From the NCBI GenBank assembly GCA_037176905.1, contig JBBBWG010031931.1, forward strand, positions 10,604 to 43,776: DNA of 33,173 nucleotides, read 5' to 3'. A model generated the notes under the pieces. That model made no database searches and had not been told where the DNA came from. It was given only the letters and a program-made list of their open reading frames with translations. The DNA is from Azolla pinnata. Its lineage: Eukaryota; Streptophyta; Polypodiopsida; Salviniales; Salviniaceae. Every line of letters begins with the position of its first letter. Within the stretch, counting starts at the first letter, position 1. Shown one piece after another: positions 21,383 through 33,173 of this stretch. Both the position numbers and the translations under genes were made by a program.

Positions 21383-24300
21383 CTATCTTGAGAGGGAGCG
21401 CATAAAGCGGCTAAACGAGGCCAGAACCCCCATTGCCCTGACAGATGGAGATGGTTCTGCATTTTCTTCATCACTTTGAGCATCTAACAAGAGCAACTGT
21501 ATACAGCAGTACATAAAATATTAGGGAAGTATAAAATCCTGAATCATTTCAATCTTAAAAACAGTCATGCAACATTAAGGATTGATTTATCTGTCTATCT
21601 ATCTATATATATGCATAGTATATGTGTGTGTGTCCCAGATAAAAGATATAACCATTACATCAAGATCATCAGGATATGGCCGCGAGGGCTGTTCTGCGGC
21701 CAATTTATATCGACCTGGCTTGTCTTTATCATCTAAAAAGACCTGCCATAAACTACAAATAATACAACAAGAAACAAAGAGTCTGAGTTCTAAGCACAGC
21801 TATATGAGAATGGATCTGGTTGAAATAGCAAATCAAATTATCCAAAAAAATCCCATGTAAATTCTAATAGCACAGGAGATGCATAGAAATTCTAAATTCA
21901 TCAAGCTGGGATTATTTGGATTTGGAAATGACTGTAATGGAACATACCCTGGGTATCGCCTGAATATAGCCCCTTCAGGAAGAGGCCTCATATGATATAC
22001 CACTGTAAAAGTACTAAATGCATCGAGATCCAACACCATTTAGTTGCTGCTAACTATTAAATGTTGAAGAGAGCACGAGATCCTTGTGGAAACTTACCTT
22101 ATAAACCTATCCCTGAACCTCCTGACATTGAGGCCAATGCCTACATCACCACTGAAAAGCTTTGGATTCCACATAATCAATGGCCTTGACTGTTACAAAA
22201 GCACAGAATGGAAATTCTTCAATTGAACCAGAAAATGGTGACACTTACTCTAATAGCCAGTTATATATACCCACCCTGCTTTCTGTGTCTTCAGAAAGTA
22301 CTGAAGCAATTTTTTGAACTTCTGATAACATCTGATAATCAGGTACCACCAAAACAATTACATCGTCATCATCACTGATAGGCTTTCGATCATTTAAACT
22401 GCAAAATTGCCCCAAAACATTGTCTATAGGTGTCAAAACAATACAACGTTCAGACAGATCCACACATTGAATTTTGGTTTATAATGCAATCAGTAACACT
22501 AATCAAGCTTGCTTCCATCTCTATTTCTGCAATTTGACATTTGACCAAAGATCTTTTACATCATGAGCTTACTTCTGCACACAGTCTTAGCATAATTACT
22601 ATATCAGGTAAGGTGACGAATATACCACTCCTACCTCCTTTGAGTACGCTTATAGAAAGTGATAAATTTTAACTTGAGATTTCACCTACTAACTACATGG
22701 CATAGACAGGTCAGTCAAATTTGACTCTTCAGTGATCTTTAGAATGACTACATTTTCAATCATCACTCTATATTTCTATCCGTCAGAGTAATTCAACACT
22801 TCTAATTAGTTTATTTTTGTTTATTCCAGTTTTGGCTCCACATATCTAGGCTACGTGCATCAACGTTTCCTATTCTGTCTGGTAATTCTAATAGCCAGAA
22901 TTTTTATTGTGTTTCAAGAAGCAAGATATCATAGTCTGGATAAACAGAGAGTATTTTATGAAGATTTAAATGCAAGAAATAGCTTTCAATCAAATCTAAA
23001 AGGAGCTAACGAATTGGCATATATATTTTGAGATTTCAGTTTGATCAAATACTCTATAATCCACCAAGAAGCATTTTTGAAGTCTAGCTTCAATATGTAC
23101 AAACCATTTATAATTGTTTAGAATAACGCCATTGAATTTTCCATGTACCTGCTAAAGGTAAAGTTTGCATCTTGCCAAAGATGCTTCAATAGAGCTGCTG
23201 CACCTGCATCTGGAAATATGGCTTTTATTCGCTGCACACAAGCTGCATAAGTCAAAATGTATCACTCACAGAGTTTCGAAGCCTTTGACAATTGCTTTTC
23301 TATCTCGCTTTCAAACATACAATACCTGAGGTTTAAGCTCCTCATACAACGACTCTAAATAAATCCTTGCAAGTCCCCACAATCTTTGTTGTGCACCCTC
23401 CTCATTCAAATTCTCCAGCTCTGGCAGTTGTAGCTCAACCTACTTAACCACTTATTTCTCTTTCTGTTTCTCTGTTTTGTTTTCACTCTTATACCAGACT
23501 TACATATATATTATTTTGGGTCCATAAATCATTTCAGCCCTTCAAAGGAATTACTACAACATTTCACACATCACACACACACACACACCCTCGCCCCCTC
23601 TCAGCCTAATTCAATGTACTTCGTTGGGAATGGTAAAATATGAAATATATACATAATATAACAGTGTCAAAGGCAATGTTCTGTAGAATTTGATTTTAAG
23701 GCTCGTTTTCATTTAAGAAACTCTTCATGAAAAACAAGGAACAGCATAAACCACATAGTGCATATTAAAAGTTGGAGCCCTTATAAAACCCATTTTGAAT
23801 TTAATACTGATAAAAAATAGATCTCATTGCCCAAAATAACATGTCTTGAAGAAAAAATGATTTGTCTTGTAATAAACTGGCTAATATATCACACCCGATT
23901 TGTAAGATGCATTCTTTTTTGCCATGCTGATTATTAAAATTCATAACGGATTAGCTACTTTGAGCCCAAACTAGAATTCAATTACACGCAGAAGATTTAC
24001 TATAAACGAAATCGAAGTACATACAATGGCTCTAGTGCCTCCACCAGAAATATAGTAAGCTGTCGATTCACTGGAGTGAATAACAGCTCCTTCTAGGTCA
24101 TCTGGCAATACGCTGCAAAATCATTTCACATAGGAAAAGTTTAGAAATAGACAGGCATCTCTTCTAAAACACGAACATAATATTTTACTGTGAACCAGCA
24201 ACATCCATTGCCTTTCCTGATTGGCCCTTGACTACTGATTCGAGACTATGCAAAGGTTATGATTTTCAGATACAAATTTCCAATTAAATGCAAATTTCCA

Positions 24301-24988
24301 ATTAAAAATCGTTTCCTTGGTGTCCAGATCAATATCGTCCACCCTATATAATTCAAATATTTGAGGAGGAGGAGAAGAAGAAAGGTCGTTTAAAACAAGG
24401 TTCGTAATTAGTCGAGCATGTGAGTAATACTTTCTTTTTTCTCATCACTTCTTGGAGTAATTTTAGGAATCTCTCATCATTCTTGAGTTTTTGAGGCATT
24501 GTGAAGAAAGACATGACATGCATCTTATTCTAGTAAAAAAAAAGGGATAGTTTCTATGAATTCTCTGTCGTATAATTGAGAATTCATGGCATGATTCTCT
24601 ACCACTCTGAGCCGGATTTGTCTACCCAATAGAGCAGCGAGCTTTACCTGTCTTCGGCAAGTTTCTCGTCATCTTGGGCAGGGAGGTCGGGGCCAGGGCC
24701 CAGTTCTCTGGCCCCGATCGTCGAGAAGGCAGAGCCATTGTTCCCAGCGCGCGATTGGGCTTCCTGGTATTCGGCTTCTTCTTGACCTTGCTCGAATCGC
24801 TGGAACTTGGCATGCACACGAGAGCTCCTGGAGGAAGAAAAGAAAGGAGAAGGAGAAGGAGAAGCAGAGGCAGAAGCAAAGGCAGAAGCAGAAGAAGGGG
24901 AGGAGGCAGAGGAAGGAAGGAAAGAGGTAGGGAGGGGAGAGGAGCGAGTGCGAAGGGGAGAAGAAAAACAGAGCATTGTGTGCGCCAT
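21383..24988 (-). CDS. LPA3: DUF1995 chloroplast protein, LPA3-like, 371 aa, 9 exons
   Basis: Exons in coding order: 24988-24648, 24112-24025, 23439-23326, 23231-23149, 22398-22275, 22189-22098, 22013-21948, 21752-21659, 21496-21383; all are in frame with GT..AG borders. Residues 1 to about 57 (MAHTMLCFSSPLRTRSSPLP, then Ser/Ala/Pro runs) look like a plastid transit peptide. The DUF1995 body shows VLPDDLEGAV, GGGTRAIVELQLPEL, VVLVVPDYQML-like (VIVLVVPDYQML), MWNPKLFSGDVGIGLNVRR, RFISTFTVVYHMRPLPEGA and RRYPGLWQVFLDD. Arabidopsis LPA3 (about 358 aa) belongs to this family and helps CP43 assemble into photosystem II together with LPA2; assignment to LPA3 rather than a paralogue is inference. 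Exon 3 follows a poorly pyrimidine-rich acceptor. For exon 7, acceptors further upstream would bring in a stop, so the one at 22014 is preferred. Confidence 0.85.
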
Positions 24989-24989
24989 A

Positions 24990-25022
24990 GCTCTCTGCTC
25001 TGCTCTGCTCTGCTCTGTTCTG
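24990..25022. repeat. CTCTG pentanucleotide run next to the LPA3-like start codon
   Basis: CTCTGCTCTGCTCTG on the plus strand (CAGAG on the coding strand), beginning 2 bp upstream of the ATG. It is presumably in the leader. Confidence 0.8.
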
Positions 25023-25033
25023 AGACCGTGATC

Positions 25034-25600
25034 CACAGTATGCATGCATGCATGTATGTATGTATGCATCGTCATCATGTATGTATGCATGCGAGGGCAT
25101 GTGCATGGGGCATGTATGCATGTGTGTGCATGTGCATGGGGCATGTGTGTATGTATGTGTGCGTGCATGTGCATGGGGCATGTATGTATGTATGTGTGCG
25201 CATGTGCATGGGCCATGTATGCAAGTGCGTGCATGTGCATGGGCCATGTATGCAAGCGCGTGCATGTGCATGGGCCATGTATGTATGTACGTGTGCGATT
25301 GTGCATGGGGCATGTATGTATGTGCATGTGCGCATGTGCATGGGGCATGTATGTATGTGTGCGTGCAATTGTGCATGGGGCATGTATGTATGCATGTGTG
25401 CATGTGCATGGGGCATGTATGTATGCATGTGTGTGTGCATGGGGCATGTATGTATGCATGTGTGTGTGCATGTGCGTGGGGCATGTATGTATGTGTGCGT
25501 GTGCATGTGCATGGGGCATCATGTGAATGTCCACGCACACACACATGTATGTGTGCATGTGTGTGTGTGTGGATGATGTGCCATGGTGTGCCAACGTGTA
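25034..25600. repeat. ATGC/ATGT/GTGC array with GCATGGGGCATGT units, upstream of the LPA3-like gene
   Basis: About a dozen units of 32-44 bp are built on CATGTGCATGGGGCATGTATG. Some have GGGCC for GGGGC, and some have CGATTGTGCATGG or CAATTGTGCATGG variants. The array is rich in CATGCA and self-complementary CATG. The large ORFs through it on both strands are repeat translations. Confidence 0.9.
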
Positions 25601-25990
25601 TGTATGCATGCGTGCCAACGCATGTATGCATCCGTATGAATGTATGCATGTGTGCCAATGCATGTATGCATCCGTATGAATGTATGCATGTGTGCCAATG
25701 CATGTATGCATCCGTATGAATGTATGCATGTGTGCCAATGCATGTATGCATCCGTATGAACGTATGCCCGGCTCTGTCGTATGTATCAAGATATGTATGT
25801 ATGCATATGCATGTGTGCCAAATGCATGTATGCATCCGTATGAATGTATGCATGTGTGCCAATGCATGTGTGCCAATGCATGTATGCATCCGTATGAACG
25901 TATGCCCGGCGCTGTCGTATGTATCAAGATATGTATGTATGCATATGCATGCGTCGGTTGCATGAATCTGTATGTATGTATGCATGCACG
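25601..25990. repeat. 40-bp repeat array and a duplicated block of about 63 bp
   Basis: The unit CATGTATGCATCCGTATGAA plus TGTATGCATGTGTGCCAATG (40 bp) is repeated exactly three to four times in 25620-25760 and again around 25822-25890. A block from GTATGAACGTATGCCCGGC through GTATCAAGATATGTATG occurs at about 25755-25815 and again at 25893-25955, differing by CTCTG versus CGCTG. Confidence 0.9.
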
Positions 25991-26333
25991 CATGGATTCA
26001 TAGATGGCCTAGTGTGCCTAATGTGTATGTATGCATGCATGTATGCACTCGTGCGAAAATCATCACATCTCTGGTGGTGCAATCTTTGGAGATCATTAGA
26101 GAGCTAATTGTCGTATTAAGACAATTAAGCCTGCAGCTTCTCGAATTTGTGCACAAAAAGGGGCTACAACAAATTGATCTGCTCACTAATCCACCGTCAT
26201 CAACATACATGATCAGAGCCTTTGATGATTGATCCCTCCCTTCTTCATTTATCTCCGACGAAATCAGATGCAAAATCCTCCGATTCGCAAATCTTCCGAT
26301 TGCCAACGCCAAAAAAACTCGCGCTGGTCGGTC
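25991..26333. other. Decayed satellite edge and unique sequence
   Basis: ATGC motifs fade out by about 26050. The following roughly 280 bp are unique and carry no recognised gene or RNA. Confidence 0.4.
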
Positions 26334-26988
26334 TAAGAGGCTGATTGATCATAACACTCTAAGATGATGATCATATAACAGATCTTTTAGGGTTTAGGGT
26401 CTAAGATGCTGATCATCAATCACACTCTAAGACGATGATCGTACAAAGGATTTTTTTTAGGGTTTAGGGTCTAAGATGCTGATCATAATAACATTCTAAG
26501 ATGATGATCATACAACAAATTTTTCTAGGGTTTAGGGTCTAAGATGCTGATCATAACACTCTTAAGATGATGATCATACTACATATTTTTTTAAGGTTTA
26601 GGGTCTAAGATGCTGATCATAACACTCTAAGATGATGATCATACTACAGATTTCTTAGAATTTAGGGTCTAAGAGGCTGATCATAACACTCTAAGATGAT
26701 AATCATATAACAGATTTTTTTGGAATTTAGGGTTTAAAAGGCTGATCATAACACTCTGAGATGATGATCATACGACAGATTTCATAGAATTTATGGTCTA
26801 AGAGGCTGATCATAACACTCTAAGATGCTGATCAATCATATGACAGATTTTTTTGGAATTTACGGTCTAAGAGGCTGATCATAACACTCTCAGATGATGA
26901 GCAATCATATAACAGATTTTTTAGAATTTACGGTCTAAGAGGCTGATCATCACACTCTGTGATGATGATCAGATAACAGATTTTTTAG
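26334..26988. repeat. Tandem array, 10 units of about 62-70 bp, with embedded TTTAGGG heptamers
   Basis: Each unit reads roughly GGCTGATCATAACACTCTAA, then GATGATGATCATA, then CAGATTTTTT, then GGGTTTAGGGTCTAAGA. The first three units keep AGGGTTTAGGGT. Later units read AAGGTTTAGGGT, AGAATTTAGGGT, AGAATTTATGGT and finally AGAATTTACGGT. The last unit is truncated before this motif. Confidence 0.92.
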
Positions 26989-26989
26989 C

Positions 26990-27110
26990 CATGGTGGGTC
27001 ATGAAGACCTTGACTTAACAACAGCACAAACACTCTAAAAGCATACATGGTCATCATGAAGACCTTGACTTAACAACAGCACAAACACTCTAAAAGCATA
27101 CATGGTGATC
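26990..27110. repeat. Two-copy tandem duplication, 55-56 bp
   Basis: Copies at 26990-27045 and 27046-27100 share CATGAAGACCTTGACTTAAC and the following AACAGCACAAACACTCTAAAAG almost exactly. A third copy starts at 27101 (CATGGTGATCAGGAAGA) and breaks off. Confidence 0.9.
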
Positions 27111-27115
27111 AGGAA

Positions 27116-27253
27116 GATCTCCACTCTATTTGGGCTCTCATCCTTAACAGCTTCTTTTTAGCTGTTACCACAATCCTCTTCAGATCATCAAGAGGTCCAC
27201 TGTTTTTGGACTCTCATCCATAACAGCTTCTTTTTAGCTGTTACCACAATGCT
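27116..27253. repeat. Two-copy duplication, period about 76 bp, carrying a hairpin
   Basis: Both copies contain CTCTCATCC(T/A)TAACAG followed by CTTCTTTTTAGCTGTTACCA. AACAGCT and AGCTGTT in each copy form a 7-bp stem around a T-rich loop (about 27148-27168 and 27222-27242). Confidence 0.85.
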
Positions 27254-28044
27254 AGACCTCCTTCGGTTACATTCCTTTCCTCACAATTTCCTTGCACATG
27301 TAAACAGTGGGCTCTCTGCTTTGGTCCATCTCCTTTCAAAGCTTGCTGAGCATCAAACTGTGTGACAACAAATTCAAAAGTCTCGTGACCTTCACAGAAA
27401 CGTCGTACAAGCTGGTATTCCATTGGACAAAACAAAAGGGAAGGGATTTATGGGCTTTCCGTTAGCAATTAATTACTGAATACATGGGAGTCGAAACTCG
27501 TTCATTTTTTACTTGTACTCTGCAAATGCATAGCAAAAATTTGGAAATGTGCTGAAGATTATATGGATACAAAAGTCCCAACCGAGTTTGTAGCGATTGT
27601 GCAAACAGACCTTTATCATCCCAATTGGGATAGACAAAATGAAATATTTACATACATGGTTGGGAACTCAACGCACCACCTCTGGCCCTCAATCAATCGA
27701 GCATCTTTGTTAGGATAATACAGTTACAGAGCATCTATTAGAACCAAACAAAGCAAGCAAAAATTAGCATGACGTATGCTATATGCATTGTGATTTTTTT
27801 ATGTATGCGTTTATCGGGATAAAACTGCTGATATCTGCACATATGAATTGTGTTGTTTTCTCACTAATATGCATAACATAGGATGATGACTAATATACAT
27901 AATAAGGGTATTCATTCTGTAAAATCTGTGCTTGACATGTGATAGATGAGCAATTATGGAGATGAATAAATCATTATGAGGTAAATGTGCATATATGAGG
28001 ATGCTGGTTTGAGAATTGATTATTCATTTACCCTGAGACATTGT
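27254..28044. other. Intergenic sequence and 3' flank of FNR
   Basis: A 64-codon minus-strand frame (27241-27435) has natural-looking composition but no recognised family and overlaps the duplication, so it is not called. The rest is A/T-rich; the part nearest 28045 is presumably FNR 3' UTR. Confidence 0.35.
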
Positions 28045-30944
<2,900 letters not shown>

Positions 30945-30949
30945 TGCGA

Positions 30950-30950
<1 letters not shown>

Positions 30951-30980
<30 letters not shown>

Positions 30981-31010
30981 CTTCTTCTTCTTCTTCTTCT
31001 TCTTCTTCTT
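30951..31010. repeat. Adjacent CTG and TTC triplet runs in the FNR leader
   Basis: (CTG)n at 30951-30978 and (TTC)n at 30979-31010, read as (AAG)n(CAG)n on the coding strand, ending 6 nt before the FNR ATG. The frame is open through the runs and in phase with FNR. Confidence 0.92.
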
Positions 31011-31215
31011 GGATCTGCGCCATGGCCTCTTCCACGGGAGCTTTTCATGGGATTTGCTGTGTGTGGATCTCAATGGGATAAGCTTCTCTCTCGTCCACAC
31101 AAACACAAAACAAAAAAACCAAAAACACAAAACACAAGAACAACAAAAGTGCCCAACAAAAAAAATTGTTCTTCGCATAACAAATTTGTTGGCTTCTGAA
31201 TCAGTATTTCTTCTC
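31011..31215 (-). promoter_or_regulatory. Probable FNR 5' leader / promoter
   Basis: GC-richer sequence near 31011-31090, then an A-rich CAAAACAAAAAACC patch. No TATA element could be placed with confidence. Confidence 0.3.
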
Positions 31216-31216
31216 T

Positions 31217-31392
31217 GTATCGATGTTTATATCGGTATCGGTAATCGGTATCTGTTTTCTGTTTCCGCTTCTGTATTAGTATTAGTATCGAGTTTTTCGT
31301 ATCGGTATCCGTTTCTGCATCGGTATCCGTTTTCTGCAACAGTATTAATACCGGTATCGGTATCAGTATCGGCATCCGTATTGGTATCAATA
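31217..31392. repeat. Degenerate hexamer repeat (TATCGG / GTATCC)
   Basis: About 29 hexamer positions vary around GGTATC: CGGTATCGGTAATCGGTATC, GTATCCGTTTCTGCATCG, ACCGGTATCGGTATCAG. A shorter, more decayed block of the same kind lies at about 31876-31952. Confidence 0.8.
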
Positions 31393-31395
31393 TTT

Positions 31396-31869
31396 GGAAA
31401 CGATTAGGATATCAATTAAGGAGTAATTAATGCTGATTATATGTGTGATTAAACAATGAAGGATTGTGTGTGTGTATGAGAGAGAGAGAGAGAAGAAGCT
31501 AAATATGAGATAAAAGAATATTGCAATTAATGAACAAAACGGGGGATGATCAAGACAAGTAAAGCATAAAAGACTCTAGTTTCAAAAAAAATTCGGATTA
31601 CTGAAAAACCCCGCAAGGAGGTTCGTACACATCTCATGTACGAGAATGTACATTTAGCGACGAAGGTTAGAAAGTACGAGGTGTAAGAGTCTTAACATAA
31701 ATCGGTATGGTAGTGGAACATCTAACATGTATTCACTGAGTATAAAAAGTCTCATTTAGTGGGTTGAGGTCAACATATTAACTAGATTCTATACATGCAA
31801 CCATTAAAATTGCATTCTGACAAAATATAGAACCTAGTCAGAGGCTAGCTGAGCTTGATATATCGACAA
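31396..31869. other. Unique sequence between two hexamer blocks
   Basis: Includes a short TGTGTG/GAGAGA run at about 31465-31496. No coding frame or RNA was recognised. Confidence 0.4.
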
Positions 31870-31875
31870 AATAAA

Positions 31876-31952
31876 TATCGGTATTCGTCTTTGTACCAGT
31901 GTCAGTATCGATACGTGTATCTGTATCCGTTTCTGTATTTGTATCTATAGCC
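31876..31952. repeat. Second degenerate hexamer block (GTATCG/GTATCT)
   Basis: GTATCGATACGTGTATCTGT, then ATCCGTTTCTGTATTTGTAT, with a period of about 6 bp, similar to the block at 31217-31392. Confidence 0.65.
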
Positions 31953-31972
31953 GATTCAAGGCCGCGGAATAG

Positions 31973-32610
31973 TCATTTTTTTATGAACAAGAAACCCAAT
32001 ATCATTGTTTATGGGGTTGTACCAATGCGCAACAAATTTGGAAAAGGATACTCCGCATTTTCATATACAAGGGAGAAGAAGGATTGATTACATGGGGTTC
32101 AGCAGTCTGGTCCTCTTTCGATCCAGAAGTGATAACATATGATAGTGACATGCACAGTCAAGCTTTTTACCTTGACAGTTCTGTTAGACAGATACTACCT
32201 ATCCCTTTACATCCTTTCTCAAGTCAGGAATTTAAAGATAGTTTTCTTCCCTTGTGGGAAATTCTTAGTGTTTCTACTATGTGGGTGATATGGGAGTCCA
32301 CATGCGCCAAAATATTTGATAGCAAATCAATACCTCCTGTTGATGCAGTCAAGGAATTTTGGTCCATAATTATTCACACTGTAAAAGGCTAGTATGATAG
32401 CATCTCTGATCATTCAGCCCGTAATATGTTTTATAAACATTGGTATCATTCTCGTTTGTTTGAGGTCCATAATAATGTTGTTATATGAAATTTGACTCCT
32501 CCTAGGTGGCTTTTCCCACCTCCATAATAGATATTTCCCCATTTGGGTTTATGTAACCATTTGGCCTTGTTTATAACTAATGACAGGATAAAATATTCCA
32601 AAAAAAAAAG
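31973..32610 (+). mobile_element. Decayed 3' end of a LINE-type (non-LTR) retrotransposon
   Basis: One frame is open from 31973 to a TAG at 32390-32392. It starts with YEQETQYHCLWGCTNAQQIW, the Cys/His-and-Trp pattern of the zinc-binding domain (zf-RVT) that follows reverse transcriptase in plant LINEs. It then shows WGSAVW, LWEILSVSTMWVIWES, IPPVDAVKEFW and IIHTVKG. The similarity continues past the stop (YDSISDHS..., then TPPRWLFPPP) with a second stop (TGA) between. The TAG sits where Gln (CAG) is expected, in keeping with C-to-T decay. An A-run at about 32600-32610 may be the remnant poly(A) tail. The reverse transcriptase and endonuclease parts are absent. Confidence 0.75.
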
Positions 32611-32960
32611 TCATTTTTTAAAGCCGAATTTACAAATAATAAGAAATAATCTTTACTCAGGCTACTGTTTTGTATAGTCTTTTTTATAGACTGTTTAAGA
32701 TTTTGCGAATTTCCTGATGCCAGGAAATGGAATAAGGAAAATTCTAGCATGCATATGTAGGCTGAATCAATTGTAAATCTGTATACTTATTTATCGTACT
32801 CGAGCGTAAATAACCCGCAGCTGACGTATTTAACAACGGTACGTTAGAATACGTATTCTAAGTATTTATACACTTGTCACTAAAATACTTTGAAGTAAAA
32901 ATACATAGCATGTGTACTGTGTGCGTATGGTTTGCGACGTATGCATGCGCATATATGATG
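32611..32960. other. Intergenic sequence, nothing recognised
   Basis: A/T-rich, no open frame of note. It grades into the terminal satellite. Confidence 0.4.
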
Positions 32961-32964
32961 GACC

Positions 32965-33173
32965 AACATACGCGTATGTATGTATGTATGTATTCATGTA
33001 CATGCATACATACATCCACACATCCATACACCCACATACACATACATACACACACATCCATCCATCCACATACACATACATACACACATACATCCATCCA
33101 TACATACATCCACACATCCATACATCCACATACACATACATGCACACATCCATCCATCCATCCATACATACAT
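32965..33173. repeat. ATGT/ACAT/ATCC microsatellite at the right edge
   Basis: GTATGTATGTATG switches to CATACATACATCC, CACACATCC and ACATACACATAC units. It is the same motif family as the arrays at 2345-3315 and 25034-25600, and it continues beyond the window. Confidence 0.9.

Noticed and set aside
21948..22039. Extending LPA3-like exon 7 upstream to the ATG at about 22039
   Set aside because: Any acceptor there puts a TAA in frame. The acceptor ending at 22014 gives RFISTFTVVYHMRPL, which fits the DUF1995 pattern.
25620..25900. Regular repeats that could suggest a CRISPR array
   Set aside because: The 40-bp units are contiguous without unique spacers, and the window is clearly eukaryotic nuclear DNA.
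24669..25985. Very long minus-strand open frames upstream of the LPA3-like gene (over 430 codons)
   Set aside because: They translate the ATGC/ATGT array into His/Met/Cys/Thr repeats. Only the part from ATG 24988 downstream has a plastid transit-peptide composition and joins in frame to DUF1995 exons.
27241..27435. A 64-codon minus-strand frame with natural-looking composition
   Set aside because: It is short, unrecognised, overlaps a two-copy duplication, and has no detectable partner exon. It may be a gene fragment but is not supportable.

Overview
This is nuclear DNA from a land plant. The genes carry many short introns with GT..AG borders, two of them encode chloroplast-targeted proteins, and one is the land-plant ethylene regulator EIN2. 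Long ATGC/ATCC/ACAC satellite blocks and a LINE relic fill the intergenic space. The protein sequences diverge noticeably from flowering-plant homologues as I know them (for example EIN2), which suggests a spore-bearing lineage such as a lycophyte, fern or bryophyte. I cannot fix the species from sequence alone.

Layout, left to right. (1) 1-255 minus: the first 85 codons of an unidentified protein that runs off the left edge. (2) 928-1592 and 2345-3315: mini- and microsatellite arrays. (3) 3992-8546 plus: a complete 14-exon gene for a CBS-CBS-PB1 membrane-anchored protein, 536 aa. (4) 8547-11126: a poorly understood intergenic region holding a doubtful minus-strand ORF, a degenerate triplet-rich repeat, an interstitial telomere-like tract and a CT run. 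The last two lie in the EIN2 promoter or leader. (5) 11127-19877 plus: a complete 7-coding-exon EIN2, 1481 aa, with a large exon encoding the cytosolic C-terminal signalling region. (6) 20570-20669: a 100-N gap whose flanks are the same 77 bp, almost certainly an unmerged contig overlap. (7) 21383-24988 minus: a complete 9-exon DUF1995 gene, LPA3-like, 371 aa, with a serine/proline-rich plastid transit peptide. Its start codon abuts a 1-kb ATGC/ATGT array. (8) 26334-27253: three adjacent tandem-repeat families, one carrying telomeric heptamers. (9) 28045-30944 minus: a complete 9-exon leaf-type ferredoxin-NADP+ reductase gene, 368 aa, with AAG and CAG runs just upstream of the start codon. (10) 31973-32610: a decayed 3' end of a LINE-type retrotransposon. 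(11) The right edge is another satellite.

The genes are ordinary monocistronic nuclear genes and do not form an operon. The LPA3-like protein and FNR both serve photosynthesis in the plastid (photosystem II assembly and NADPH production). EIN2 acts at the ER and in the nucleus in ethylene signalling. Their proximity is probably chance. Exon structures were worked out by hand from reading frame, splice sites and protein-family similarity. Every junction in the four complete genes keeps frame, which is the main support for them. I found no convincing new multi-gene system. The most unusual material is the repeat architecture at gene 5' ends and the divergent features of EIN2.
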